Source of the DNA: CAYYFX01 sp046330135
GTDB taxonomy: Bacteria > ARS69
Direction: 5' to 3'
DNA length: 64,000 bases
Assembly: GCA_046330135.1 (NCBI GenBank)
Contig: JAXLTI010000006.1
Coordinates: 186,001 to 250,000, forward strand
The notes beneath the pieces are model-generated. The model saw nothing but the letters and a program-made list of their open reading frames with translations, ran no database searches and was not told the DNA's origin. Within the stretch, counting starts at the first letter, position 1, and every line of letters begins with the position of its first letter. Below are positions 6,811 through 16,815 of this stretch, piece by piece. The translations under genes and the position numbers were made by a program.

Positions 6811-9444
6811 TCAGGAGCAACGGAGAGGATCGACGGCGGGCGCGGGAGTGGCGTCGCAGATCAGCACCGCGTGCAGCGCCTGATCGAGGTGCGCCAGCAT
6901 GCGCGGAAGCTCCCGCGCGTCCTCATCGAGGAGGAGACGCTTCTTCAAGAGGATCGTGCGACGGAGGGTCAAAGCGTCTGGCTCCTCGACGCACTCCTCG
7001 GCGGCCGAGCCGATCGAGGTTTCGAGCGGGACGAGTCGCGAGACGTCCCGGGTCGCGGCGCGGGCCTCGCCGCGCACGGTGGTCACGATCGTCAACGCGA
7101 ACACCAGCGGAAGCTCGAGACGCGGGCTCGCCGGCAGGTGTCGGCCGCGGATCTCCAGGAACGGGATGTTCCAGGTCAGCGCGCAGGCGGCGCGCCCGTC
7201 GCGTCCCAGCCCCGCGAGCGGTCCGCGGGAGTGTTCGCCCTCCACCTGGAACTCGTCCGACTCGCTCGTGTCCGCGCGCCGCGTGCAGGTCGTGGTCACG
7301 CAGCCCGGAAGGAAGTGGCGAAGCGCCTCCGAAGCGGCCTCGCGATCATCTTCCATGTTCAGGGAGATGGACTTCCAGAGCTCGTCGCCCAGCCTCGCCG
7401 ACAAGCCGCGCGCACGGATCCGGAAGCGTCCGTGGAGCCGACCCTCCTGCACGCGTTCCAGCGTCTCGGAGATCTCGAGCGCGTTGGACTCCGGAGCCGC
7501 CGTGGGCAGCTCGATGAGGGACGCGTCGTCGTCGAGCAGGAGGGCCGAGAGGCCTTGGCACCACGCCGGCGGGGCGCCGAAGGTGGCTTGCCCGCTGGCC
7601 GCGTCGAGATACAGCCATGAGTCGCCCGGGCGGACGCGGACGAAGACGTGATCGAACTGGTCCGCGGGCGTCTCCTCGATGAGGATCCCGTTCCGGGTCG
7701 AGACGGCCAGGAACTCGCACGGGATGCCGAGCTCGCGGCACACCAGGGCGAGCAGGTAGGACTTGTCCTTGCAGTCCCCGAGACCGGCTTCCACGATCTG
7801 GCGGCCCCGGTCGGCGTGTCGCACGCGCACCTGGCCGGACGGTACGGAGCCGTAGCGGATCTTGTCCCGAATCCAGTAGAACGCCCTCCGGAGAGCGGCG
7901 GTCGGATCGCTGCATCCGCGCACGACTTCCCGCAACGGTTCGGGCAGGCCCGCCTCGTTCTCCGGCTCACCGATGGAGGCGCGGCGGACGTCCCGGGCGA
8001 CGTCCTTCCAGCTCAGCCCCTTGCGCGCGCACGCGACCAGCGGATTCAGGAAGTTGTCCGCATGCAGAAGGCCGGTACGCCGGATCGGCTCGAAGCGCGT
8101 CCCGACGATCGTGCGGATCGACCGGTCGTCGACCCGTTGCTCCTTCCATTGCGGCTCCATGTTGCGAAAGGCCGCCGTGATGGGAATGCCGGAGGGCGCG
8201 CTGATCTCCAGGGTGCCGCGGAGCGTCGGGAAGTATTCGTTGAAGAGTCCGGCGAGCGCGAACTCCTGCGAGACGCCGGACACCTGGCGGCTTCTCTGCG
8301 CGAGGTCGAAGGAGAACGACACGACGTCCCCCGAGACGAGGTCGGGCAGGATCCAGAACCCGCCTTTCTCGCGCCGCGTCGTGATCGCCACGTCGTGGCT
8401 CTCGAGGTCTCGGACGGCGAACTGCTCTTCCGGGACATTCTCCACTCGGCCATCCGGGTGGAGGACGGAGAGGCGGGTATGCAGCAGGGTCTGATCCGCG
8501 GTCGAGAAGCGGAAGCCGACGTGCTCCAGGAGGCGGGCGGCCGCCGGTCGACGGATCTCGAGCAACTCGTGACGGCGTCGGAGCACGAACCCGTTGAGGC
8601 CGAGCGCGACGTGCGAGCAGCGGCGCAGAGTGACGACTCCGTGCAGGGGACCCAGGTCCCAGGAGCGGGCCTCTTCCTGCAGGAGGCGGATCGTCTCGAC
8701 GGGAATGGCCGGCCGCTCGTCCTGGATCTCGCGGTAGAGCTCCGCGGCGGCCTCCGGGCTCCCGTGGCGAAGGGTCTTCACGGCCTCCTCGCCGGCACGA
8801 TCGAGGAGTCCTCGCCGGCGGCACAACCGCGCGAGCCACAGGGACACGAAGGGGTTCTCCGGACTGTAGTCGTCCTCGTAGCGGTGGAGCTTGTCGATCG
8901 TCTCGGCAACACGTCCCTCGCCCTCCAGACGACCTGCGGCGCCGAGGAGGTAGAGATCAGGATCGTCGTCCTTCAGGACGCGGATGCCCGTGATCGACGC
9001 CTCCCAATCGTCGCGGGGAATGTCGAGCACGAGAACGACACGTCGAGTGGCCTCCGTGCGCACGAGAGCGACGACGAGCTCCTCCGCACCGTCGGAGCGC
9101 TGGCGCGTCACCGTGAAGTCCTGCGGCTGCCCGAGCTCGAAGTCGACGCGCACCACGTCGGTCGGCTGCGAGACGCTCGCCCTGAGGTGGAAAGCCACGG
9201 GGCGGCGGCTCGCGAAGAAGACGATCTCGACCTCGCGAGTGTCCTGGTGGAAGTGCACGGCGCCCTCGTGGCGGCCCAGCGGTCGCGCCTCGAACCGCGA
9301 ACGGAAGTCCTGCGCGACGCGCGAGAAGAACGAGAAGAAAGGGAGCGACACTGCGCGGGACGGCTCGCTTGCCGGAGGGCGGGCGGCCGGAGGGGCGGTC
9401 GGAGAGGGCGTTGCGCCGCCGCTCGGGGTGTCGAGTTGCCGCAT
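6811..9444 (-). CDS. DUF3857/transglutaminase-like protein
   Basis: An 877-residue protein. The N-terminal 250 residues hold a VPEP-like/TPR-like helical region (SLWLARLCRRRGLLDRAGEE). A DUF3857 domain follows (about 290-480) and then a transglutaminase-like fold with its triad visible: Cys in LGDCKDKSYL, His in QFDHVFVRV, Asp in WLYLDAASG. The tail is a DUF3858-type beta domain. Such proteins are usually periplasmic or surface-associated; no clear signal peptide is seen after the chosen ATG (GGGAG 10 nt upstream), so export is uncertain. The frame stays open upstream to 10017 but that stretch overlaps the divergent propeller gene. The substrate is unknown. Confidence 0.82.
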   Translation of the reverse strand: MRQLDTPSGGATPSPTAPPAARPPASEPSRAVSLPFFSFFSRVAQDFRSRFEARPLGRHEGAVHFHQDTREVEIVFFASRRPVAFHLRASVSQPTDVVRVDFELGQPQDFTVTRQRSDGAEELVVALVRTEATRRVVLVLDIPRDDWEASITGIRVLKDDDPDLYLLGAAGRLEGEGRVAETIDKLHRYEDDYSPENPFVSLWLARLCRRRGLLDRAGEEAVKTLRHGSPEAAAELYREIQDERPAIPVETIRLLQEEARSWDLGPLHGVVTLRRCSHVALGLNGFVLRRRHELLEIRRPAAARLLEHVGFRFSTADQTLLHTRLSVLHPDGRVENVPEEQFAVRDLESHDVAITTRREKGGFWILPDLVSGDVVSFSFDLAQRSRQVSGVSQEFALAGLFNEYFPTLRGTLEISAPSGIPITAAFRNMEPQWKEQRVDDRSIRTIVGTRFEPIRRTGLLHADNFLNPLVACARKGLSWKDVARDVRRASIGEPENEAGLPEPLREVVRGCSDPTAALRRAFYWIRDKIRYGSVPSGQVRVRHADRGRQIVEAGLGDCKDKSYLLALVCRELGIPCEFLAVSTRNGILIEETPADQFDHVFVRVRPGDSWLYLDAASGQATFGAPPAWCQGLSALLLDDDASLIELPTAAPESNALEISETLERVQEGRLHGRFRIRARGLSARLGDELWKSISLNMEDDREAASEALRHFLPGCVTTTCTRRADTSESDEFQVEGEHSRGPLAGLGRDGRAACALTWNIPFLEIRGRHLPASPRLELPLVFALTIVTTVRGEARAATRDVSRLVPLETSIGSAAEECVEEPDALTLRRTILLKKRLLLDEDARELPRMLAHLDQALHAVLICDATPAPAVDPLRCS

Positions 9445-9685
9445 TCCGTGGATCTCCCGGCGGCGCAGGCTTGCAAAGAGAGAGTAGCACCTGCGTTGCC
9501 CGAGGAACACGAGCAAGTGGTCTGGAATAGATGGGGAGGCCAGATACGTTCTGGCCGTCGGTCGCCGGCTCGAAGGGCGGCGCGCCGGCAAACCGCCGCC
9601 GCCAGGCGGGATCCGGTTCCAGCAACACGACTCTTGACTCCGATATTCCTTCGCGCGCAGGCTACGGGCAGGCGGAGAGCAGCGG

Positions 9686-11818
9686 ATGCCCACGAGCTTC
9701 GCGGGCGGGAACATGCGCCAGTGCCCGAGCGTTCGAGCGAAATCCCACCATCGCGTGGGACGTTCGCTCCGTGCCGCCGTCGCCTCTCTCGTTTGGATCC
9801 TCGGTCCGCCGGCGCGCGCCTCTGGCCAGTCCGAGTGTGACGGCTCGTGGGCCTTCTGCGAGCCGTTCGACATCTTGTCGACGGCCGTGTGGCTCGAAGA
9901 CTCGAATTCCTCCGGAGGATCGTGGTCGATCGTCGGCGGCAGTCTCGTGATCGACAGCGGGACCGGAGACGGCGCCGGGGCGTGGGTGCTCTCCCGTCGG
10001 ACCTTTGCACGGGACACGGAGGGGCTTCTCGCACTCGAGACTCGCGCCCGCGTCTATCAGCAGCCGGCCGGCGGGCCCGACGGCCTCGGGTTCGGTCTGT
10101 GGTCCGACGGCTACCACGGCGCGGTCTTCCAGCTTCGACACGAAGGCATCTACGGAGCGGCGCGGAACGGGACCGCTCCTTGGCAGGATGTGCGCCTCGG
10201 GGGCGATGACCCGACGCAATGGCACGACTACCGGTTGGTGCTGTCGAGGGGTGTCGTCTCCTTCTCCGTCGACGGGGAGTTGCGCGGCTCCCTCGCCGGC
10301 GCGGCCGTGCCCTCCGAGTCGCGGATGTTCATTCGACTGGACAAGAGCTCGGGCGGCCCGGCCCGCCTCGGGTCCTTTGCTTTCGTGCGGGTGATGCCGT
10401 TGCAGGGTGGCTCGGGGAGTGCGGGGCTCTGGTCGACGGACGGACCGGTGTACGCCGTGGCGCGATCGGGGAACACGGTCTACCTCGGGGGCGAGTTCAC
10501 TCAGGTGGGTCCTGCCCAGGGGAACGGCGGTGCGGAGAGCGCGGCCGTCGTCGCTGGCGCTTCGGTCCGCGGCATCGAAGGCGTGCCGCGGAACAACCTG
10601 GCGGCGCTGAACGCGACCACCGGAGAGGCCATGCCGTGGGACCCCGGGGCGAACGGGATCGTGAAAGCGCTCGCGGTCGCGAACGGCACGGTGTACGTCG
10701 GCGGGCTCTTCACTTCCGTGGCGGGGGAAACACGGAATCGGTTGGCCGCGCTCGACGCGGTCACCGGAGCGTTGCGGCCCTGGGACCCGGATGCCAACGG
10801 TGCGGTCCGTGCGATGGTGATCGTCGGCGGCACGTTGTACGCGGGTGGAGGTTTCACGTTCGTCGGCGGCCAGGCCCGGAACCGTCTGGTGGCGCTGGAC
10901 CTGATGAGCGGAGCGATCACCTCGTGGAATCCGAATGCCGGGCGCACCGTGCGCGCCATGGCCGTGAGCGGGAGCACGCTGTACCTGGGCGGGGAGTTCA
11001 CGAGCCTCGGCGGGCGCGGGCGGAATCGGCTCGCCGCCGTGAATGTGGCCACCGGCGCCGTCGCGGACTGGCACCCGGATGCGGACAGCACGGTGTACGC
11101 GCTGGCGGTGAGCGGAGAGTCGATCTACGCGGGCGGGGATTTCGTCACGCTCGGCGGTCAGCCTCGGGGCCGGATCGGATGCATGAGTGCGGCGAGCGGG
11201 CTCGTGGACGCGTGGCAGCCGCAGGTGAACGGCACGGTGCTCGCCCTGGCGACCTTCGGCGGGACCGTGTACGTGGGCGGGTCGTTCACCACCTTCGCCG
11301 GCCAGCCGCGCAGATACGTGGCCGCTCTGGATGCGTCGTCGGACGAGCTCACTTCCTGGAACCCGGGGGTCCTCGGTGGCTGGCACGTTCCAGGGATCTA
11401 CGCGCTCACCGTGAACGGGGAGGACGTGTACCTGGGCGGCGATTTCACGGAGGTCGCCGGGCAACTGCAGGGCGGGATCGCCGCGATTCCCCGGCTGCAG
11501 GTTCGCTCCGCGGTGTCGCCGCCGCCGCACGTCACCGAGATGCCGATCCGTCTCACCGCGTCGGGCCCGAATCCCGCCACGCAGGACGTGGCCGTCGGGT
11601 TCTCGGTGCCCGAGGTCTCGTGGGTCCGGGCGGGCGTGTACGACGCCGCGGGGCGCTTGATCCGCGTGCTCGAAGATGGCCGCCAAGCGGCCGGCGAGCA
11701 CACGCTGACGTGGCAGGGTCGCGACGCGCAAGGGAATCGCGTCGCGAGCGGAGTCTACTTCGTACGGCTCGTCGGCGGGGGAGGCACCGCGGTCCGCAAG
11801 GTCGTGCTCGCGCGCTGA
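9686..11818 (+). CDS. Secreted propeller-repeat protein with C-terminal sorting domain
   Basis: A 710-residue exported protein. A signal peptide precedes about residue 47 (ending at ARASG). Residues 50-240 form a concanavalin/LamG-like jelly-roll (LETRARVY, SFSVDGELRG). Residues 250-600 contain about seven repeats of roughly 50 residues with the pattern 'LAALDAxTGxxxPWDPxANGxVxALAVxGxTVYxGGxF', predicted to form a beta-propeller. The last 90 residues are a FlgD-like domain (YDAAGRLIRVLEDG, then GVYFVRLVGGGG) ending in VVLAR. The same repeat occurs in the partial gene at the right edge of the window, so the two are paralogues. The function is probably binding or adhesion at the surface, which is inference. 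Confidence 0.82.
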   Translation: MPTSFAGGNMRQCPSVRAKSHHRVGRSLRAAVASLVWILGPPARASGQSECDGSWAFCEPFDILSTAVWLEDSNSSGGSWSIVGGSLVIDSGTGDGAGAWVLSRRTFARDTEGLLALETRARVYQQPAGGPDGLGFGLWSDGYHGAVFQLRHEGIYGAARNGTAPWQDVRLGGDDPTQWHDYRLVLSRGVVSFSVDGELRGSLAGAAVPSESRMFIRLDKSSGGPARLGSFAFVRVMPLQGGSGSAGLWSTDGPVYAVARSGNTVYLGGEFTQVGPAQGNGGAESAAVVAGASVRGIEGVPRNNLAALNATTGEAMPWDPGANGIVKALAVANGTVYVGGLFTSVAGETRNRLAALDAVTGALRPWDPDANGAVRAMVIVGGTLYAGGGFTFVGGQARNRLVALDLMSGAITSWNPNAGRTVRAMAVSGSTLYLGGEFTSLGGRGRNRLAAVNVATGAVADWHPDADSTVYALAVSGESIYAGGDFVTLGGQPRGRIGCMSAASGLVDAWQPQVNGTVLALATFGGTVYVGGSFTTFAGQPRRYVAALDASSDELTSWNPGVLGGWHVPGIYALTVNGEDVYLGGDFTEVAGQLQGGIAAIPRLQVRSAVSPPPHVTEMPIRLTASGPNPATQDVAVGFSVPEVSWVRAGVYDAAGRLIRVLEDGRQAAGEHTLTWQGRDAQGNRVASGVYFVRLVGGGGTAVRKVVLAR

Positions 11819-11839
11819 CGGCGGCACTCGGCCGCCGTC
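11817..11839. terminator. Hairpin between convergent genes
   Basis: GACGGCGGC, loop ACTCG, GCCGCCGTC: a 9-bp perfect stem overlapping the stop codon of the propeller gene and facing the convergent gene that ends at 11874. No T-run on either strand. Confidence 0.5.
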
Positions 11840-11873
11840 ATCTCCCCGGCGCGGAGGGGAGACACGCTCCCCC

Positions 11874-12428
11874 TCACGGCAGAGGCGACTCGCTGCGAGT
11901 GAACGCCCTCACGTCTCCGTTGGGGAAGAACTGGAAGACGTTCCCTTCCCAGGCCCCGAACCGGAGAACGCGCCGGGAGACCTGGCTTGCCGAGTCATGA
12001 GCACCCGGGTTGTAGCGTTGGGCGGTATCCGACGCGATGACGACCGTGTTCGCGTAGGCGGCGAACTCGCGGCAGAAGGGGCGGGAACTGCTCACGAGCG
12101 TTCCCGCGGGCCCGCAGGCCATCAGCCAGATCCGGGAGAACAGGCCCTTCAGGGCGTCCACCAGATGGACGTTGCCGACCTGCAGCGTCTCGCGACAGAG
12201 CTGCAGTCCTTGGCCGCCGCTCAGGTCCACATGGCTCGCCCCATCGTAGGCGTGCGTCATGAACCCGTGGCAGGCGATCACCAAGTCGGTGGGACTCGAG
12301 ACCACGGCCGCCTTCACGTCGCGGAAGGCTTGGGCGAGAGGAGTGCTCCCGTCCACGGGGATGACCTGTCCGCGGCCGGGTTCCACCGCACCGTCGAGTC
12401 GCTGGTCGTGCAGGATCACGGTCGCCAT
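11874..12428 (-). CDS. Small protein with caspase/CHAT-like His-Cys pattern
   Basis: A 184-residue soluble protein with no signal peptide. A strand followed by ACHGF (about residue 53) and a later strand followed by LMACGPAG (about 103) give the His-Gly ... Ala-Cys spacing typical of caspase-fold peptidases such as CHAT and DUF4347 proteins. The following helix and strand (FCREFAAYANTVVIASD) also fit that fold, where the region after Cys is a helix then a 'VVAS' strand. This is a resemblance read by eye; catalytic activity is inferred. ATG 12428 has GGAGAG upstream; the longer frame to 12518 does not. It is divergent from malate synthase (227 bp). Confidence 0.6.
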   Translation of the reverse strand: MATVILHDQRLDGAVEPGRGQVIPVDGSTPLAQAFRDVKAAVVSSPTDLVIACHGFMTHAYDGASHVDLSGGQGLQLCRETLQVGNVHLVDALKGLFSRIWLMACGPAGTLVSSSRPFCREFAAYANTVVIASDTAQRYNPGAHDSASQVSRRVLRFGAWEGNVFQFFPNGDVRAFTRSESPLP

Positions 12429-12655
12429 CGCTTGCTCTCCTGGGTCGAAACGATTGACTCGATCGGCGCAGCGGGCCGAGCAGTGGCTTCCACCGAGATC
12501 GAGGACGTGCGCGGACACCTGGGGGAGGTGGCGCGACAGTCTAGCCTTTCCGGCAGGCGCGTGGATAGCCGCGACGAGGGACGGACCCCGGGCGCCTCCC
12601 GCCGTGGACTCGTGCCGTCAGGCGACATAGAGTCCGCGCTCAACGGGAGATCCCG

Positions 12656-14560
12656 ATGCAGAGTCCGATCGAGCTCCGCCAAGGCCTCGCGGAGGCCTAC
12701 CCGGATCTGTTCACCCCGCCTGCGCTTACCGCGCTCGAGGCGCTCGCCCCGCTCGACCGCCATCGCCGCCGCGTGATGCAGGAGCGGATCGACCGCCGAA
12801 GCGAGAGAGCGCGTGGCCGGCAAGGGATCGGATTCCTCGATCCGGCGGCGCGTGTCCCCGGCACCGACCTCCTCGTCCGCGACGCGCGCGCCGGCCGCTT
12901 CGAGGGCGGCGAGATTCCTCGCGACCTGCGCCGTCAGTGGATCCAGGGCACCGGCCCCGCCACCAAGCCGCGCGCGTCCACGGCGTCGGGCCTGCGCAAC
13001 GTCGCCTACGCGCTGCTCTCCGGAGCCGACGGCTGGATGTTCGACGGCGAGGACGCCCTCGGCCAGGTCGACACGATGTCGCTGGACAATCAGCGCAACC
13101 TCAAGCTGGCCTTCGCGCGCGACCCGCTCTTCCTCGACGTCGCCGAGCGCGTGGCGAGCGAGATGAACGCCTGGGCCGGCGAGTTCTTCGGCCGGCCGAT
13201 CGTCGCGGATTGGCGAGAGCAGCTCGGCTTCACCACCCGGATCTTCCGTCCCCGCGGCCTGCACCTCGACGACCGTCACGTCCGCGCGAGCGACGGCACC
13301 GGCTTCTCGGCCTCGCTCGTCGACGTCGTTCTCTACGTCGTCCACAACCACGCGCAGCTGCGCTCCGAAGGGCGCTCGGTCGTTCTCTATCTGCCGAAGA
13401 TCGAGACCGCGGGGGAGGCGGCGCTCTGGAACGATCTGCTCTCGACCCTGGAGCGCCACCTGGGCCTCGAGTCGGGGACGCTCAAGGTCTACGTCCTCGT
13501 CGAGCGGATCGAGGCCTGCTTCCAGCTGATGGAGATCCGCGCTGCGCTCGGTCGCCGCTTCGTCGGCTACAACACGGGACGCTGGGACTACATCAACAGC
13601 GTCTCGGACGCGACGGCCTGGGATCCGGAGTTCGTCAATCCGAACATCGACGCGATCGTCATGACCTACGGCTACATGCGGGTCTACGAAGACCGCGTGC
13701 GGCGAGCCGTGAACACGCCCGACCGGAACGGGCGGTTCGCGCTCTGGCAGGGGGGCATGGAGCCGAACATCCCGGTCGGCTCGGCGGCGGGCGTGGAAGC
13801 GGGCATGAGGAAGGCGGTCGGGGGCGCGGAGCGCGAGCAGCGCGAGGGCGCGAGCGGCAAGTGGGTGGCGCACTGGCGCATGGTGCACATCGTGCGGCCG
13901 GTGTGGGAACGGATCGGCGAGGACAACCAGCTGGGCCGGAGCTTCCCGGCGCTCACCTACGAGGACGCGGACGCGGAGGCGCTGACCCGCCTCGAGAGCG
14001 CGCCGCGCACCGTTCGCGGCGCGCGCGATCTGCTCAGCGTGGCGCTCCAGTACGGCAACGCCTTCGGCCGCGGCTTCCAGGCCGCCGCGCTCAAGCCGGC
14101 CGACTTCTTCGGCAACGACGACGTCCTCTATCTCATGGAGGACATGGCCACGGGCGAGATCCGGATGAGCATCCTCTGGGAGTGGCTCCACAAGGGCGCC
14201 CGGCTCACCCACGACGATCCGGAGACCGGCGCGCGCGCCGGAGAGCCGTTCGGCGCCCCGCTCTTCCGCCGACTCCTCGACGAGGAGCACGCGAAGCTCG
14301 TCGCCGCGAGCGATCGCGACGTGCACGACGACTCCAAGACGACGACGCTGCCGGTCACGCGCGCGGTCGTCGAGGCCTACGTGGCGTCGCCGGACAAGCC
14401 GCCCTGGTACGTGGACCTGCTCAACGTCAACCTCGGCGTCCACGACGTCGCCGTCGCGCGCGAGCGCATCGGTCGCTATCTCGCCACCTACCGCCGCGAC
14501 GGCGTCCGCATCACCGAGAACCTCGACCTCCCGCCCCCGGCCCCCGGAGCGCCCCGATGA
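12656..14560 (+). CDS. aceB: Malate synthase
   Basis: A 634-residue cytoplasmic enzyme that condenses glyoxylate with acetyl-CoA to give malate, the second step of the glyoxylate shunt. Family signatures are plain: ADGWMFDGEDALGQ around 124-137, the YLPKIETAGEAALWND strand-helix about 255-272, and an RWDYINS segment. It is about 100 residues longer than typical malate synthase A (about 530), with the extra length in the C-terminal third, as in some myxobacterial and acidobacterial enzymes. Its TGA overlaps the isocitrate lyase ATG (ATGA), so the two shunt enzymes are translationally coupled. This allows growth on acetate or fatty acids. Confidence 0.93.
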   Translation: MQSPIELRQGLAEAYPDLFTPPALTALEALAPLDRHRRRVMQERIDRRSERARGRQGIGFLDPAARVPGTDLLVRDARAGRFEGGEIPRDLRRQWIQGTGPATKPRASTASGLRNVAYALLSGADGWMFDGEDALGQVDTMSLDNQRNLKLAFARDPLFLDVAERVASEMNAWAGEFFGRPIVADWREQLGFTTRIFRPRGLHLDDRHVRASDGTGFSASLVDVVLYVVHNHAQLRSEGRSVVLYLPKIETAGEAALWNDLLSTLERHLGLESGTLKVYVLVERIEACFQLMEIRAALGRRFVGYNTGRWDYINSVSDATAWDPEFVNPNIDAIVMTYGYMRVYEDRVRRAVNTPDRNGRFALWQGGMEPNIPVGSAAGVEAGMRKAVGGAEREQREGASGKWVAHWRMVHIVRPVWERIGEDNQLGRSFPALTYEDADAEALTRLESAPRTVRGARDLLSVALQYGNAFGRGFQAAALKPADFFGNDDVLYLMEDMATGEIRMSILWEWLHKGARLTHDDPETGARAGEPFGAPLFRRLLDEEHAKLVAASDRDVHDDSKTTTLPVTRAVVEAYVASPDKPPWYVDLLNVNLGVHDVAVARERIGRYLATYRRDGVRITENLDLPPPAPGAPR

Positions 14561-16815
14561 GCTCGTTCGAGCACGACGTCCTCGCCACCCGCACGTGGTT
14601 CGACAGCGCACGCTTCGACGGCATCCGCAGGCTCTACTCCGCGCGCGACGTCGTCGAGCAGCGCGGCACGATCGCGCACGACTTCACCATCGCCCGGGAA
14701 GCCGCCGAGTCGTTCCACGCGCGGCTCCGCCAGCTCTTCGCGGAGCGCAAGAGCATCACCACGTTCGGACCCTATTCGCCCGGACAGGCGGTGGCGATCA
14801 AGCGGATGGGGATCGAGGCGATCTACCTCGGCGGCTGGGCGACCTCCGCCAAGGGCTCGGTCACGGAGAATCCCGGACCCGATCTCGCGAGCTATCCGCT
14901 CAGCCAGGTCCCGGACGAGGCGGCGGTCATGGTCCGGGCGCTGCTCACCGCGGACCGCAACGAGAGCTACCTGACCTCGCGGTTGCCGGAGAGCCGGCGC
15001 GGCCAGGCGCGGCGGCACGACTTCCGTCCCTGGATCATCGCCGACGCCGACACCGGCCACGGCGGCGACCCGCACGTGCGCAATCTCATCCGCCGGTTCG
15101 TCGAGGTCGGCGTGCCGGGCTATCACATCGAGGACCAGCGCCCGGGGACGAAGAAGTGCGGCCACCAGGGCGGCAAGGTCCTCGTTCCCTGCGACGAGCA
15201 GATCAAGCGACTCAACGCCGCGCGTTTCCAGCTCGACGTGATGCAGGTGCCGGGCATCATCGTCGCGCGCACGGACGCGGAAGCGGCCACGCTGCTCGAC
15301 GGACGGGGCGACGAGCGCGACCATCCCTTCCTGCTCGGCGCCACGAATCTGCAGCTCCCCTCGTACAAGGCGTGCATGCTGGCCCTGATGCGCCGACTGC
15401 ACGCGCTCGGGATCGAGGAGCTCGTCGGCCACCTCCTCTACGCGCAGTCCGCGTCGGAGGAGGCGGCGGCGGACGCGTGGCTCGAGCGGACCGGGCTGGC
15501 CGGGTTCGCCCGGGACGCCGCGGACGCGCACGCCGCCGGTCGCCTGGTCACCGCCGACGCCGCGCTCGACCAGGTCGCTTCGCGCCTCGTCGACCTCTGG
15601 GAGTCGGAGTCCGGTCTCGTCACTTTCGGCGAAGGGGTCGCCGAGGTGCTCGCGTTCCGCGCCGACGAAGGCGAGACCCTCGAGACGAGCGTCGAGGAGT
15701 GGCGCGGATTCGCCGCCGGCGCTTCGCTGTGGGCTGCGAAGGAACGGGCGAAAGCGCTCGGCGTGCAGATCATCTGGGATTGCGAGCACGCCAAGACGCC
15801 GGAGGGCTACTACCAGGTGCGGGGCGGGGTCCCCTACGCGATCGCCAAGTCGCTCGCCTGCGCTCCCTATGCCGATCTGCTCTGGATGGAGACCGCCACG
15901 GCCGATCTCGCCGACGCGAAGCTCTTCGCCGACGCCATCCACGCCGTCTTCCCCGACAAGATGCTGGCCTACAACCTCTCGCCCTCGTTCAACTGGGACT
16001 CGACCGGCATGAGCGAGGAGGAGATGAGGCGTTTCCCGGAAGAGCTGGGGAGGATGGGCTTCGTGTTCAACTTCATCACCTACGGCGGCCACCAGATCGA
16101 CGGCCTCGCCGCCGAGGACTTCGCCACCGCGCTACGCCAAGACGGCATGCTCGCGCTCGCCCGCTTGCAGCGGAAGTTCCGCCTTCTCGAGTCCCCGTAT
16201 CGAACGCCGCAGACCCTGGTGGGCGGTCCGCGCCTCGACGGCGCGCTCGCCGCGTCCTCCGGGCGCACCGCGACGACCCGCGCGATGGGCAAGGGCTCCA
16301 CGCAGCATCAGCACCTGATCCAGACCGAAGTGCCCAAGAAGCTGCTCGAGGAGTGGCTCGCGATCTGGACGGCGCACTATGCCCTTCCTCGGCAACTGCG
16401 CGTGGCGCTGAAGCCTCAGCGGGCCGGATCGGAGCTGCTCGAGCTGGCGATCCGCGACCAAGGGGAGGAGACGGTCGCGAACGTCGTCTTCTCGCCGATC
16501 CAGGACCGTCACGCGCGGAACATCCTCTCGGTGCGCGATCAGAACACGTTCGAAGAGTCCCTGCGCAAGAAGCGTCTGATGACCTTGATCCACCTCTGGC
16601 TGATCCATCGCTACCGGGCGGACTCGGTCCACTACGTCAGCCCCACCGACGACAACCAGTATCAGACCGCGAGGATGAAGGCCCACGGTCTCTTCCGCGA
16701 GGTCAACACCGAGGTCGGTCAGATCATCGTCGCGGACGTCGACGCGGCGCGCGTGGCCGAGCTGCTCGAGCCGGACCGCGTCGCCCTCGGTCGACTCATC
16801 CGCAAGGAGGGATGA
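14557..16815 (+). CDS. aceA: Isocitrate lyase, long form
   Basis: A 752-residue enzyme that cleaves isocitrate to glyoxylate and succinate. The catalytic loop KKCGH lies at 199-203 with the active Cys at 201, preceded by IADADTGHGG (Mg2+-binding Asp). Ordinary bacterial lyases have about 430 residues; this one is close in length to the long AceA2-type of mycobacteria (about 760), with an inserted helical region between about 270 and 380 and an extended C-terminus carrying the RTATTRAMGKGSTQHQH segment. It overlaps the malate synthase stop by 4 bp. A 16-bp sequence spanning its stop codon is repeated 36 bp downstream. Confidence 0.93.
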   Translation: MSSFEHDVLATRTWFDSARFDGIRRLYSARDVVEQRGTIAHDFTIAREAAESFHARLRQLFAERKSITTFGPYSPGQAVAIKRMGIEAIYLGGWATSAKGSVTENPGPDLASYPLSQVPDEAAVMVRALLTADRNESYLTSRLPESRRGQARRHDFRPWIIADADTGHGGDPHVRNLIRRFVEVGVPGYHIEDQRPGTKKCGHQGGKVLVPCDEQIKRLNAARFQLDVMQVPGIIVARTDAEAATLLDGRGDERDHPFLLGATNLQLPSYKACMLALMRRLHALGIEELVGHLLYAQSASEEAAADAWLERTGLAGFARDAADAHAAGRLVTADAALDQVASRLVDLWESESGLVTFGEGVAEVLAFRADEGETLETSVEEWRGFAAGASLWAAKERAKALGVQIIWDCEHAKTPEGYYQVRGGVPYAIAKSLACAPYADLLWMETATADLADAKLFADAIHAVFPDKMLAYNLSPSFNWDSTGMSEEEMRRFPEELGRMGFVFNFITYGGHQIDGLAAEDFATALRQDGMLALARLQRKFRLLESPYRTPQTLVGGPRLDGALAASSGRTATTRAMGKGSTQHQHLIQTEVPKKLLEEWLAIWTAHYALPRQLRVALKPQRAGSELLELAIRDQGEETVANVVFSPIQDRHARNILSVRDQNTFEESLRKKRLMTLIHLWLIHRYRADSVHYVSPTDDNQYQTARMKAHGLFREVNTEVGQIIVADVDAARVAELLEPDRVALGRLIRKEG

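Noticed and set aside
9445..10017. N-terminal extension of the transglutaminase gene
   Set aside because: It overlaps the divergent propeller gene and its signal peptide; a ribosome site marks the ATG at 9444.
12937..14556. Plus-strand frame that appears to extend isocitrate lyase upstream
   Set aside because: The stretch before 14557 is the malate synthase gene read in another frame; the true start is the ATG at 14557 overlapping the TGA.
12416..14611. Long minus-strand frame opposite malate synthase
   Set aside because: Low-complexity Arg/Ala/Glu-rich product with no family pattern, exactly antisense to a conserved enzyme: a GC-rich shadow.
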